Of a stretch of 6,236 nucleotides of DNA, positions 1 to 5,214 are shown piece by piece. The number at the start of each line of letters is the position of its first letter. Positions within the stretch are counted from its first letter, which is position 1. The translations under genes were made by a program, and so were the position numbers. Below the pieces are notes generated by a model that made no database searches, was not told where the DNA came from, and was given only the letters and a program-made list of their open reading frames with translations. This DNA comes from an uncultured Oscillibacter sp. (GTDB taxonomy: Bacteria > Bacillota > Clostridia > Oscillospirales > Oscillospiraceae): positions 1 to 6,236 of the forward strand of contig CAJOFP010000051.1 of NCBI GenBank assembly GCA_905233795.1, read 5' to 3'.

Positions 1-399
1 GAGAGAAGCGCGTAAACCGAATCTTTTGCGTTTGTTCCTGTAACGTGTGGAAAGAATATGAAATCGTTTGATCATCCGGTTTGTATGCTCAATGTAAATT
101 CGGCGTTTGGAAATCTCCGAGTTTTGTTTCCTCTCTTCTTTTGTCAGCGGATTCTTCTTCGAGGATTTTTTCGGGACCGTACTGTTTACATGAATGTGTT
201 GTATCCCGATAAAACCTTTGTCCGCCAGAGCCTCCGTTTCCGTCCGGAAGTAAATCCCGCTTTCACGGAACAGGCGGAAATCGTGTTTCCTCCCGCCGCA
301 AACCGCCACGCAAATAATTCTCTTCGTCTTCGCGTCGATGACAATTAACAGTTTTAAGGTATGTCTCTTCTTTTTACCGGAATAATACCGTTTCTGTTT
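1..399 (-). CDS. IS5-family transposase, OrfB (catalytic C-terminal part, partial)
   Basis: This is the -1 frame entered at the slippery site. Translation from 399 is KQKRYYSGKKKRHTLK, then LLIVIDAKTKRIICVAVCGG, and it stays open for 133 codons to the window edge. Numbered as a fusion with OrfA, the active-site residues are D120 (in OrfA), D191 in LADKGFIG and E235 in RRIYIEHTNRMIKRF, the usual DDE arrangement of the DDE_Tnp_4 branch of IS5-like transposases. About 264 residues of the fusion are visible; family members usually end shortly after the GLRASL-like segment seen at the edge. The reading frame has no stop and no missing catalytic residue, so the frame change is its only apparent defect. 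It has no start codon of its own with a good ribosome binding site and is probably made only as an OrfAB fusion. Confidence 0.8.
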
Positions 400-791
400 T
401 TTTGGGGGCGTTCCGTCTCGCATTCCGTCACATCAATGATGACAGCCTCAAGAGATTGATCATCCAGCAACGCCCTTTTAGACGGAAGATGAAAGCGTCC
501 GTCCGTTATCAGCGTCTCTTCCGCCCAGTGAATCGCGTCGCAGATCGTACTCTTGTACACGCCGTAATCGAACGCCACGCATTCCATCGCCCGATATTCC
601 TTATAATATTGCAACATAATGATCAGTTTATCTAAAACACTCAATTTCGGCGGACGACCGCCCCGCTGATGCTTCTTTCGATAATCCGTCTCCAATACTT
701 CCAGCATGGTCTCGAACGTCGTTTTATTTACTCCAAATAACTCTTGATATTTCTCCGCTTTCAAATTTGCGATTCTTTCCGCGTTGTTCAT
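354..791 (-). CDS. IS5-family transposase, OrfA (N-terminal half)
   Basis: This is the first frame of the transposase, 145 codons from ATG to TAA. It starts MNNAERIANLKAEKYQELFG. A helix-turn-helix of the HTH_Tnp_4 type lies at roughly residues 45-92 (GGRPPKLSVLDKLIIMLQYY, then YGVYKSTICDAIHW). The first catalytic aspartate is D120 in IIDVTECETERP. The frame then departs from the family: after Q130-K131 it reads NRNGIIPVKRRDIP and stops, whereas the family normally continues with a KKQKRYYSGKKKRHTLK-like stretch. That stretch is encoded in the -1 frame. The departure falls at a run of seven A followed by C (397-403 on this strand). OrfA alone could bind DNA but lacks the rest of the DDE active site. 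The ribosome binding site is weak (GGGTGAT about 7 bases upstream), which is common in IS elements. Confidence 0.85.
   Translation of the reverse strand: MNNAERIANLKAEKYQELFGVNKTTFETMLEVLETDYRKKHQRGGRPPKLSVLDKLIIMLQYYKEYRAMECVAFDYGVYKSTICDAIHWAEETLITDGRFHLPSKRALLDDQSLEAVIIDVTECETERPQKNRNGIIPVKRRDIP
396..402 (-). promoter_or_regulatory. Candidate -1 ribosomal frameshift heptamer A AAA AAC
   Basis: In the OrfA frame the codons are CAA AAA AAC. The last A of CAA plus AAA AAC forms a canonical X XXY YYZ slippery heptamer in the correct phase. A -1 slip changes AAC to AAA and gives next codons CAG AAA CGG, which restore the conserved transposase sequence. I see no strong stem-loop or internal Shine-Dalgarno stimulator nearby. 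A simple one-base error in an A7 tract would give the same picture. Confidence 0.6.
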
Positions 792-809
792 TTCTCATCA
801 CCCAATCTG

Positions 810-838
810 ATTATACCGCATTTTGTCTCTCTTTGCAA
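810..838 (-). promoter_or_regulatory. Sigma-70-type promoter of the transposase
   Basis: On the minus strand a -35 box TTGCAA (833-838) is followed by exactly 17 bases and a perfect -10 box TATAAT (810-815). Transcription should start near 803, only about a dozen bases before the OrfA start codon, so the mRNA would have a very short leader. Confidence 0.7.
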
Positions 839-959
839 TGTTTCCGAACAGGTCTAATTTTTTAATTTTTAAAGAAATTCAAGAAAAGAAATTTCTGTCG
901 TATGATATGACACGCTTCATACCTTGGGATTATATTCCTTTTATTTCCCTGTATAAAAT

Positions 960-1010
960 ACGCCGCGCTGTCCGGTATGCGAAAACCGAAAAGCGCGGCG
1001 TAAATTTATA
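960..1010 (-). terminator. Rho-independent terminator downstream of the first XRE gene
   Basis: A perfect 10-bp GC-rich stem (960-969 with 992-1001, ACGCCGCGCT) has a 22-base loop that can itself pair CGGT with ACCG. On the minus strand the stem is followed by TATTTTATAC. It lies about 50 bases past the stop of the 1054-1398 gene. The other side is also T/A-rich, so it may work in both directions and shield the region from IS transcription. Confidence 0.65.
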
Positions 1011-1053
1011 AATTTTATTATAGATTATCAAATCGCGTCAGGCGAACGAGGCG

Positions 1054-1398
1054 TTATTTTTTATTTTCGACGGCTTTCAGATTGCGTATGAGTTGCCGCA
1101 CAGCCTCGCGGTGTCCCGGATTCAGCGACAGATAATCGGACAAAATCAAATCCGAGCCTTTCGTCAGACGATCCGGGAGCAGGGCTACAATGGATACCTC
1201 AAGAATATCGGCTATGGCGAACAGCGGACCGATCCGAAGATGATCCGTTCCGTTTTCCACTCTGGAGATATTGCTGGTTTTTTCGGGATCGCCGCCAAGC
1301 CGTTCGGTCAGTTCCGCTTGGGACATATGGCGGTCTTTCCGGGCTTTCCGAATTTTGCCGCCCACGGACCGCTTGTCTTCTTCCTGATGATCGGACAT
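1054..1398 (-). CDS. XRE-family helix-turn-helix regulator, 114 aa
   Basis: This is a small cytoplasmic DNA-binding protein. A Cro/C1-type helix-turn-helix covers about residues 13-70. The GKIRKARKDRHMSQAELTER segment gives helices 1 and 2, and TSNISRVENG has the look of the recognition helix. It continues with IGPLFAIADILEVSIVALLP, typical of the last helices of the HTH_3 fold. A short helical tail (LSLNPGHREAVRQLIRNLKA) may serve dimerisation. The start is ATG with an AGGAGA site (1408-1413) at 9 bases. A good terminator lies downstream. The next gene upstream (1609-1995) has the same architecture and a matching IGP-F segment, so the two are probably divergent paralogs. A tandem palindromic repeat 70-90 bases upstream is the best candidate for its operator, suggesting autoregulation. 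The target genes cannot be told from sequence. Confidence 0.85.
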   Translation of the reverse strand: MSDHQEEDKRSVGGKIRKARKDRHMSQAELTERLGGDPEKTSNISRVENGTDHLRIGPLFAIADILEVSIVALLPDRLTKGSDLILSDYLSLNPGHREAVRQLIRNLKAVENKK

Positions 1399-1424
1399 AT
1401 CGCGTTTTCTCCTGTTTATATCAG

Positions 1425-1455
1425 ATTATTTTTTATTTTTATTTTTTTATTTCAA
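1425..1455 (-). promoter_or_regulatory. Weak candidate promoter of the 1054-1398 XRE gene
   Basis: On the minus strand TTGAAA (1450-1455) is followed after 19 bases of almost pure A/T by AATAAT (1425-1430), ahead of the AGGAGA ribosome site. The spacing is long for sigma-70, so this is tentative. It lies immediately downstream of the repeat operator candidate, as expected for a regulated promoter. Confidence 0.3.
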
Positions 1456-1466
1456 GTCGGCGAATC

Positions 1467-1489
1467 CTGAAATTTCAGTAAATTTCAGT
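1467..1489. promoter_or_regulatory. Candidate XRE operator: tandem 10-bp repeat with nested palindromes
   Basis: AAATTTCAGT occurs twice head to tail with no spacer (1470-1479 and 1480-1489), i.e. one helical turn apart. The same bases form a perfect 12-bp palindrome CTGAAATTTCAG (1467-1478) and a wider inverted repeat CTGAAATTT-cagt-AAATTTCAG (1467-1488). This suits cooperative binding of a small dimeric HTH protein. It lies just upstream of the candidate promoter of the XRE gene. A further AAATTTCAG half-site is at 2266-2274. Confidence 0.5.
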
Positions 1490-1493
1490 CGAT

Positions 1494-1565
1494 TGAGGCA
1501 AATCCGGTACGTCCGGTGACGGTATCCTGTTGTTAAAATCATGGATACGGATTCAATTCGCCTCA
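1494..1565. repeat. Nested inverted repeats between the two XRE genes
   Basis: Three pairs of arms nest in this order: TGAGGC (1494-1499) with GCCTCA (1560-1565); ATCCG (1502-1506) with CGGAT (1548-1552); and GTATCC (1522-1527) with GGATAC (1543-1548). The last two overlap by one base. There is no T-tract, so it does not read as an intrinsic terminator. It could be an mRNA structure between co-transcribed genes, or a binding site. The individual arms are short and chance is possible. Confidence 0.3.
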
Positions 1566-1608
1566 TATGGACTTAATTTTCTCAATTTCATGATTCGTCC
1601 GCGACCCG

Positions 1609-1995
1609 TCAGTTTTCGTCGTCCTGTTCACGCCGGGCCAGTACGAATTTATCCGCGATCCGCTCAAGCGTATCCCGATCTTCCTCGTCCAGCTTCATAT
1701 AGTTGTCGGTCAGACGCCGCGTCATCAGTTTTCCGGGCGCGAAGTCCTCTATACTGCCGTGAAGAGCCTGAACCATATCAAAAAACGGCCCGATTTCCAT
1801 AGGGACGCCGCCGTCCTCGTATTGGGAGAGAAGCTCCTCGGAATAGACGCCGCCCATATTGGCCGCCAAATCCGATATGGTCATGCCCATATCCTCTCTC
1901 TTTTTCCGCAGTTCACGCCCGATCAGTTTCTGGACCCGCCATTCCTGATCGCTGACGTTCTCATCCAGCAAGTCCGCCGCCTTCCGTTCCGCCAT
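1609..1995 (-). CDS. XRE-like helix-turn-helix protein, 128 aa
   Basis: This is a predicted cytoplasmic DNA-binding protein. After an acidic and basic N-terminus, a helix-turn-helix of the HTH_3 type spans about residues 24-80: RVQKLIGRELRKKREDMGMT, SDLAANMGGVYSEELLSQYE as turn and recognition helix, then IGPFFDMVQALHGSIEDFAP. The C-terminal 40 residues (KLDEEDRDTLERIADKFVLA) are charged and helical, perhaps a dimerisation tail. The start is the ATG at 1995: a perfect AGGAGG (2005-2010) lies 9 bases upstream. The in-frame TTG at 2004 abuts the AGGAGG and cannot be used. Its recognition region (YSEELLSQYEDGG) is more divergent from textbook XRE proteins than its downstream neighbour, so the DNA target probably differs. 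It is likely transcribed together with the 1054-1398 gene 210 bases downstream, though that gene may have its own promoter. Confidence 0.78.
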   Translation of the reverse strand: MAERKAADLLDENVSDQEWRVQKLIGRELRKKREDMGMTISDLAANMGGVYSEELLSQYEDGGVPMEIGPFFDMVQALHGSIEDFAPGKLMTRRLTDNYMKLDEEDRDTLERIADKFVLARREQDDEN

Positions 1996-2004
1996 AAGAA
2001 TCAA

Positions 2005-2010
2005 CCTCCT
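2005..2010 (-). promoter_or_regulatory. Ribosome binding site AGGAGG that fixes the ATG start at 1995
   Basis: The perfect Shine-Dalgarno AGGAGG is separated by 9 bases from ATG at 1993-1995. The upstream in-frame TTG directly touches the site, so the longer reading is excluded. Confidence 0.8.
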
Positions 2011-2028
2011 TTCCGCCGCTTTAGTTTC

Positions 2029-2091
2029 CCCGGACAGTCTCCGCGCTTTTTCGACGCGCTCGCCGAACGGGACGCGGCGTTCCCGTCCGGG
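2029..2091 (-). promoter_or_regulatory. GC-rich foldable leader of the 128-aa XRE-like gene
   Basis: As minus-strand RNA an outer helix CCCGGAC/GTCCGGG (2085-2091 with 2029-2035) encloses two inner hairpins: ACGGGA/TCCCGT and GCGC/GCGC. The whole resembles a three-way junction ending about 18 bases before the AGGAGG. I recognise no known riboswitch consensus. Between here and the gene upstream (about 2092-2280) I see no gene and no convincing promoter. Confidence 0.3.
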
Positions 2092-2280
2092 TCATGGCGC
2101 GTTCGCGTGAAAATAACCGTCCTGTAATGATTGCCGGTTGTTCGATTTTCAAGGTGCGCGAAAGTCAAAAACTCGCGTTTCGCCGGATGCGCCGCGATCT
2201 TCGCCTTCCATATATTTACCGCACAGAAACGGAGTGAAAATGGAAAGCGAATCCGAAAGATTTTTAAATTTCAGCGATAT

Positions 2281-2308
2281 GCACAATAATTCATATTAAA
2301 ATTTGTGC
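2281..2308 (-). repeat. AT-rich stem-loop directly after the sigma-like gene
   Basis: GCACAA (2281-2286) pairs with TTGTGC (2303-2308), with an inner TAAT/ATTA helix around a TCAT loop. It begins two bases past the stop codon. It has little GC and no T-tract, so it is a poor terminator. It may be an mRNA 3' stem or a binding site. Confidence 0.3.
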
Positions 2309-2310
2309 AA

Positions 2311-2874
2311 TTAAACGTCAACCCGCAGCAATTCCCGGATATAATCTTTAAATGCCGAGCGGTAATTGCGGATCGTCCGTTCTGAAACGCCGTATTTCGC
2401 CGACAGAACGGACACGCATTCGTCTTTCCGACCGCTTATATATAAATCCAGCATATCGACCGCCCAAGGCTTCCATACCGCCAGCCGATCCCGGACGCGG
2501 GACAAATCCGTCAGAAAATCAATTTCGTCCGACATATTAAAATTATAATCCGGAACGGCGGACGCGTTGAACTCCGTATCCGCGTCCAGAGAGACGAAAC
2601 GGAACGTCTTTTTCCCACAAGCGAGATTTCGCGCGGACGCCATCCGCTCTCTATGCCATTTCAGATATTCCTCGCGTGAGGTCTCCAATATCACGCGATC
2701 CGTCAGATCAGTTTCCTCGACGGACAATTCGATGAAATAACGGCGCTGTTCCGGCGCGAGATTCGCGCCGTTCCGCTTCACGGCGTACCATTCCTCGCCT
2801 GATACCGGGGTGAGCCGCATGGAGCCGTCGTCCTGTTCCTTATTGATGAGATAGACCGTTTTTGTGTAACGCAC
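2311..2874 (-). CDS. Sigma-70 region 4-like HTH protein, 187 aa
   Basis: The N-terminal half has the look of a family found next to mobile elements in Clostridia: RYTKTVYLINKEQDDGSMRL, then TPVSGEEWYAVKRNG, PEQRRYFIELSVEE and SREEYLKWHRERMASARNL. The C-terminal 70 residues match a sigma-70 region 4 type helix-turn-helix: SDEIDFLTDL, LAVWKPWAVDMLDLYISGRK, then VSVLSAKYGVSERTIRNYRS as turn and recognition helix (about residues 152-180). Sigma regions 1-3 are absent, so it is more likely an accessory regulator than a full sigma factor. I place the start at GTG 2874 because GGAGG (2882-2886) is 7 bases upstream of it. The ATG at 2880 is only one base from that site. The site lies in a strong hairpin, implying translational control. 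The family assignment comes from memory of similar proteins and was not searched. Confidence 0.72.
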   Translation of the reverse strand: MRYTKTVYLINKEQDDGSMRLTPVSGEEWYAVKRNGANLAPEQRRYFIELSVEETDLTDRVILETSREEYLKWHRERMASARNLACGKKTFRFVSLDADTEFNASAVPDYNFNMSDEIDFLTDLSRVRDRLAVWKPWAVDMLDLYISGRKDECVSVLSAKYGVSERTIRNYRSAFKDYIRELLRVDV

Positions 2875-2881
2875 AACCATA

Positions 2882-2925
2882 CCTCCGATTTTCCAAATTT
2901 TTGATTCTCATTGGAAAATCAGAGG
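2882..2925 (-). promoter_or_regulatory. Hairpin that covers the ribosome binding site of the sigma-like gene
   Basis: As minus-strand RNA CCUCUGAUUUUCCAA (2911-2925) pairs with UUGGAAAAUCGGAGG (2882-2896): 14 Watson-Crick pairs and one U-G, with a 14-base loop (2897-2910). The 3' arm contains the GGAGG Shine-Dalgarno. When folded, the ribosome site is fully paired. The 10-bp core GATTTTCCAA/TTGGAAAATC could equally be a DNA operator. No clear promoter was found upstream. Confidence 0.6.
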
Positions 2926-2926
2926 C

Positions 2927-3286
2927 TACGGATATTCCGCTATGTACGGTTGCCATCCGCTTTTTAAAACGGGGTCATGTTCCCGGAAAAGAGCGAGACG
3001 AAAACAGCGAAAACGCAAAAAAATTTCTCCATCCTTTCTGACATTTTCCGTGGTTTTATGTCAGATTAGAGGGTTAGAGAAAGACAAGCAACTTTTTTAT
3101 GATATAAATAATTTTGAAAATACGGATTGTAAATAACAAAATCCCCACTTGAAACGCTCAACGGCGCCCAAACAGGGATTTGATTTATTGTATAAAATTT
3201 ATATTTCAGAACCGCTCCATTATTCCGGAATACAATTAGTGAGCGCGTCATTTTTTATATTTTATAATTTTATAACTTGCAACTTT
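2927..3286. other. AT-rich non-coding stretch
   Basis: No reading frame here has a plausible ribosome site and protein-like sequence. It holds a short CGGA-TAT-TCCG repeat near 2933, a perfect 12-bp palindrome TATTCCGGAATA at 3221-3232, and the 3139-3181 hairpin described separately. A plus-strand TTGAAA-17-CAAAAT pair occurs near 3114-3142 but is weak. Confidence 0.4.
3139..3181 (-). terminator. Weak candidate terminator (minus strand)
   Basis: AAATCCC pairs with GGGATTT across a 29-base loop that contains a small TTGA/TCAA helix. On the minus strand it is followed by TTGTTATTT. It lies about 105 bases downstream of the coding-like segment 3287-3553 and could end a transcript from there. 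The loop is long, so confidence is low. Confidence 0.3.
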
Positions 3287-3553
3287 TCAGAACGCAAGAA
3301 AGCCGCCGATATTGACCGCATCGTCAATCAGCGCGCCCATATCGCGGATATTATGTAATATCGATACCGTAGACCCGCCGCGTTTTGCCATGCGCGATCC
3401 AATTTTACTTTCTGACGTGAGTCGCCATCTTTCAGATAATCGCCTTTGATTTTCGCTAATATGACCATCCCGTCCTCCGTCATAATTATCATCCAATCTC
3501 ATGTTTTTTCGGACGCTATTCCCGATATTTGCCGCCGCAAACCTCTTCCGCAA
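3287..3553 (-). pseudogene. Possible decayed or very small gene, unrecognised
   Basis: Two overlapping frames each look protein-like in part. One (3328-3468, 46 codons) starts ATG with GGAGG (3474-3478) five bases upstream and reads MVILAKIKGDYLKDGDSRQK, then VKLDRAWQNAAG, before losing sense and stopping. The other (open 3287-3553) becomes protein-like just where the first fades: MAKRGGSTVSILHNIRDMG, then ALIDDAVNIGGFLAF and a stop at 3287. A single frameshift near 3385 would join them into about 60 residues. I recognise neither part. Alternatives are two tiny overlapping genes, or chance. Confidence 0.3.
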
Positions 3554-3556
3554 GAA

Positions 3557-3590
3557 ACGCCGAGGAACTAATTCCTCGGCGTCTCTTTTT
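3557..3590 (+). terminator. Strong rho-independent terminator, plus strand
   Basis: A perfect 11-bp stem ACGCCGAGGAA/TTCCTCGGCGT (3557-3567 with 3572-3582) with a CTAA loop is followed on the plus strand by CTCTTTTT. On the minus strand it is followed by TTTCTTGC, so it could also stop transcripts from the SLH gene. There is no plus-strand gene for it to serve. Confidence 0.75.
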
Positions 3591-3630
3591 AATCGTACCG
3601 CTTATTTACCGTTTATGACATGAGGATGAT

Positions 3631-3680
3631 AAATCCCCGGACCGGATATAATTATCTTGTCCGGGGATTTCTTAATTTTT
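3631..3680. terminator. Second hairpin terminator downstream of the SLH gene
   Basis: A perfect 12-bp stem AAATCCCCGGAC/GTCCGGGGATTT (3631-3642 with 3659-3670) has a 16-base loop. The plus-strand side continues CTTAATTTTT; the minus-strand side continues ATCATCC. It lies about 75 bases past the stop of the 3754-5196 gene, so the natural role is ending that transcript, although the T-tract is better on the opposite strand. Confidence 0.6.
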
Positions 3681-3753
3681 ACTCTCACACCGCGCCTGTT
3701 CCCATGCGGAGACGCTCGGACAGCATATCACGTTTTGCGTCGGCTATGCGCGG

Positions 3754-5196
3754 TCAATACGCCTCGTAGAATCTCACATATTCAATGGGATCGGCGGAAT
3801 CTTCTTGTGTCCAGATAAGCGTATTAACGGCGAGACGCACGGTTCCTGTCTGACCCCATTCAAATTCCGAATCTCTGTGGCTGTAGACGCCGTTCGTGTA
3901 ATGAATTACGCCGTTTTCCCATTTGCCGGAGAAAGACCAGCTGTGTCCGCCTTTCCATGAGACATCGAACAGATAAAGGTCATCGACTTGCTTCACATCA
4001 ATCCGGCTGACACGCGGTTCGTCCCTTATCCAAGCGCCCGTCAAAAACGGTTCAACGCGCGGCGCGACGCGGGAATCGTTCAAATCGAACGGACCTTCAT
4101 AGGAAAAGTCGCGCAAATCCACAAGGAACGCCCTTTTTCTGTAAGCCTCCAAGTCGCTTCCTGATACCAAGACGGACATATGGCTTTCATCTACGCGTTG
4201 TATTCCAAAGGGCCGCAGAAAACGATCATTCTCATCAAAGAAAAATCCAAGACTCCCCGCCGTTTTTCCGGTCATATCCACTCCAAAGAAACCGTTGCCT
4301 TCAAAACTACACAAATAGAGGACGCCGTTTTTCCCCACGCAATAACCTGAAACTCCTCCTATAAAATCATCGTTTTTCCAGCGAACCTCGCCTGTACGCA
4401 AATCCAGAGCCACAACTCTCCCATTTTCCACATACAGATACTGTCCGCCAAATACGCCGATTGGATCAATAGTAGTCACTTCCGTGAGTTCATACGCTTC
4501 CGTTACATGCGTCCAAAGCGTATGCTCGCCGGAATACGCCGAAATGACGGCGTATGCGAGATCGTCACCCTCAATGGACATGACAACTCTGATGGAGTCA
4601 AGTCCGTTTCTATATAAATAGGTCACGATGTCCGAACGGGGACAAGGCTGATCCGGGACAAAGTTCGTTCCGGCCAGCAGACCGTTCGAGTCCGCCCACG
4701 TCGCCGGAAGCGCATACCAAGGGTTCTCTTCCTGATCGCTCTCTCCCGGATTTTCCAGACGCCAAAGAAATGTTACAACGTGCGCGTAAGAACAAGGCTG
4801 ATTTGGGGAAAATGTCGTAGCGCTTGTACCATTGGTCACTCCATTCTCAACTGCCCACAGCATCGCCTTGTAATAATAACTGTCTTCCTGAACGTCGGAA
4901 AACGGATTTGTCCAACCGGACGGCTCAGGTTGTCCGGCGTTCCGCCAGAAAAATGTCACGACTTGCGCCCGCGTACAGGTATTGCCGGGGGAAAACGTCG
5001 TGGCGGTTGTGCCGTTGGTCACGCCGTTCTCAACCGCCCACCGCACCGCGTCAAAATAATAACTGTCCCGCGGAACATCCGTAAAAAACATCGACGCGGT
5101 TTCGGCGTTTGCCGCAACCCGCGGCGTTAATGTCATTGTCAAGACGCATATCAGACTTATTATTGTAACAATCTTGGAAACGAAATTTCTTTTCAA
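3754..5196 (-). CDS. SLH-domain surface protein with PQQ/beta-propeller-like C-terminus, 480 aa
   Basis: This is a secreted protein anchored to the cell wall by S-layer homology domains. A signal peptide covers residues 1-31: KRNFVSK is basic, IVTIISLICVLTMTL is hydrophobic, and cleavage is likely after ANA. Three SLH repeats follow at about 38-86 (FTDVPRDSYYFDAVRWAVEN), 98-147 and 159-198. The TRAE-like motif is TRAQ in the first repeat but degenerates to SYAH and PRSD in the second and third, so binding may rest mainly on repeat one. Residues 200-480 have beta-strand-rich, PQQ-like sequence (GQYLYVENGRVVALDLRTGE, VRWKNDD, NGVLYLCSFEGN), suggesting a propeller of unknown ligand. The start is TTG at 5196 with a modest GGGGA site 4 bases upstream. 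The first ATG, at residue 21, would destroy the signal peptide. Repeats one and two are also similar at DNA level, about 182 bases apart. The gene lies 88 bases after the CFI-box gene and is likely co-expressed with it. Confidence 0.85.
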   Translation of the reverse strand: MKRNFVSKIVTIISLICVLTMTLTPRVAANAETASMFFTDVPRDSYYFDAVRWAVENGVTNGTTATTFSPGNTCTRAQVVTFFWRNAGQPEPSGWTNPFSDVQEDSYYYKAMLWAVENGVTNGTSATTFSPNQPCSYAHVVTFLWRLENPGESDQEENPWYALPATWADSNGLLAGTNFVPDQPCPRSDIVTYLYRNGLDSIRVVMSIEGDDLAYAVISAYSGEHTLWTHVTEAYELTEVTTIDPIGVFGGQYLYVENGRVVALDLRTGEVRWKNDDFIGGVSGYCVGKNGVLYLCSFEGNGFFGVDMTGKTAGSLGFFFDENDRFLRPFGIQRVDESHMSVLVSGSDLEAYRKRAFLVDLRDFSYEGPFDLNDSRVAPRVEPFLTGAWIRDEPRVSRIDVKQVDDLYLFDVSWKGGHSWSFSGKWENGVIHYTNGVYSHRDSEFEWGQTGTVRLAVNTLIWTQEDSADPIEYVRFYEAY

Positions 5197-5214
5197 TTCT
5201 TCCCCACTCTTTCT

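Larger units (their letters stand above)
1..856 (-). mobile_element. IS5-superfamily insertion sequence, partial (runs off the left edge)
   Basis: The element consists of a two-frame DDE transposase, a promoter just upstream of it, and a short non-coding right end. The outer boundary is a guess. The minus-strand sequence AGACCTGTTCGGAAAC at about 838-853 looks like a terminal inverted repeat, but the other terminus lies outside the window, so neither the repeat nor a target duplication can be verified. AT-rich sequence follows outside about 856. The transposase is read inward from this end. The element sits downstream of the XRE gene and its terminator, so it interrupts no gene visible here. 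Confidence 0.72.

Noticed and set aside
58..348. 96-codon open frame on the plus strand inside the IS
   Set aside because: It is antisense to the catalytic half of the transposase, which carries conserved DDE motifs. It has no ribosome site.
887..896. AGAAATTTCT palindrome resembling the XRE operator core
   Set aside because: Only the AT-rich GAAATTTC core is shared. The same core also occurs by chance within the SLH coding sequence near 5182, so it is not evidence of another operator.
823..1011. 62-codon plus-strand frame between the IS and the XRE gene
   Set aside because: It runs across the IS end and the terminator hairpin. Its sequence is not protein-like and it has no good ribosome binding site.
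2149..2211. 20-codon minus-strand leader peptide candidate
   Set aside because: It lacks a Shine-Dalgarno and has no run of regulatory codons, so nothing supports attenuation.
2942..3136. 64-codon plus-strand frame rich in Lys and Arg
   Set aside because: The composition simply reflects A/G-rich DNA. It has no ribosome site and no family resemblance.
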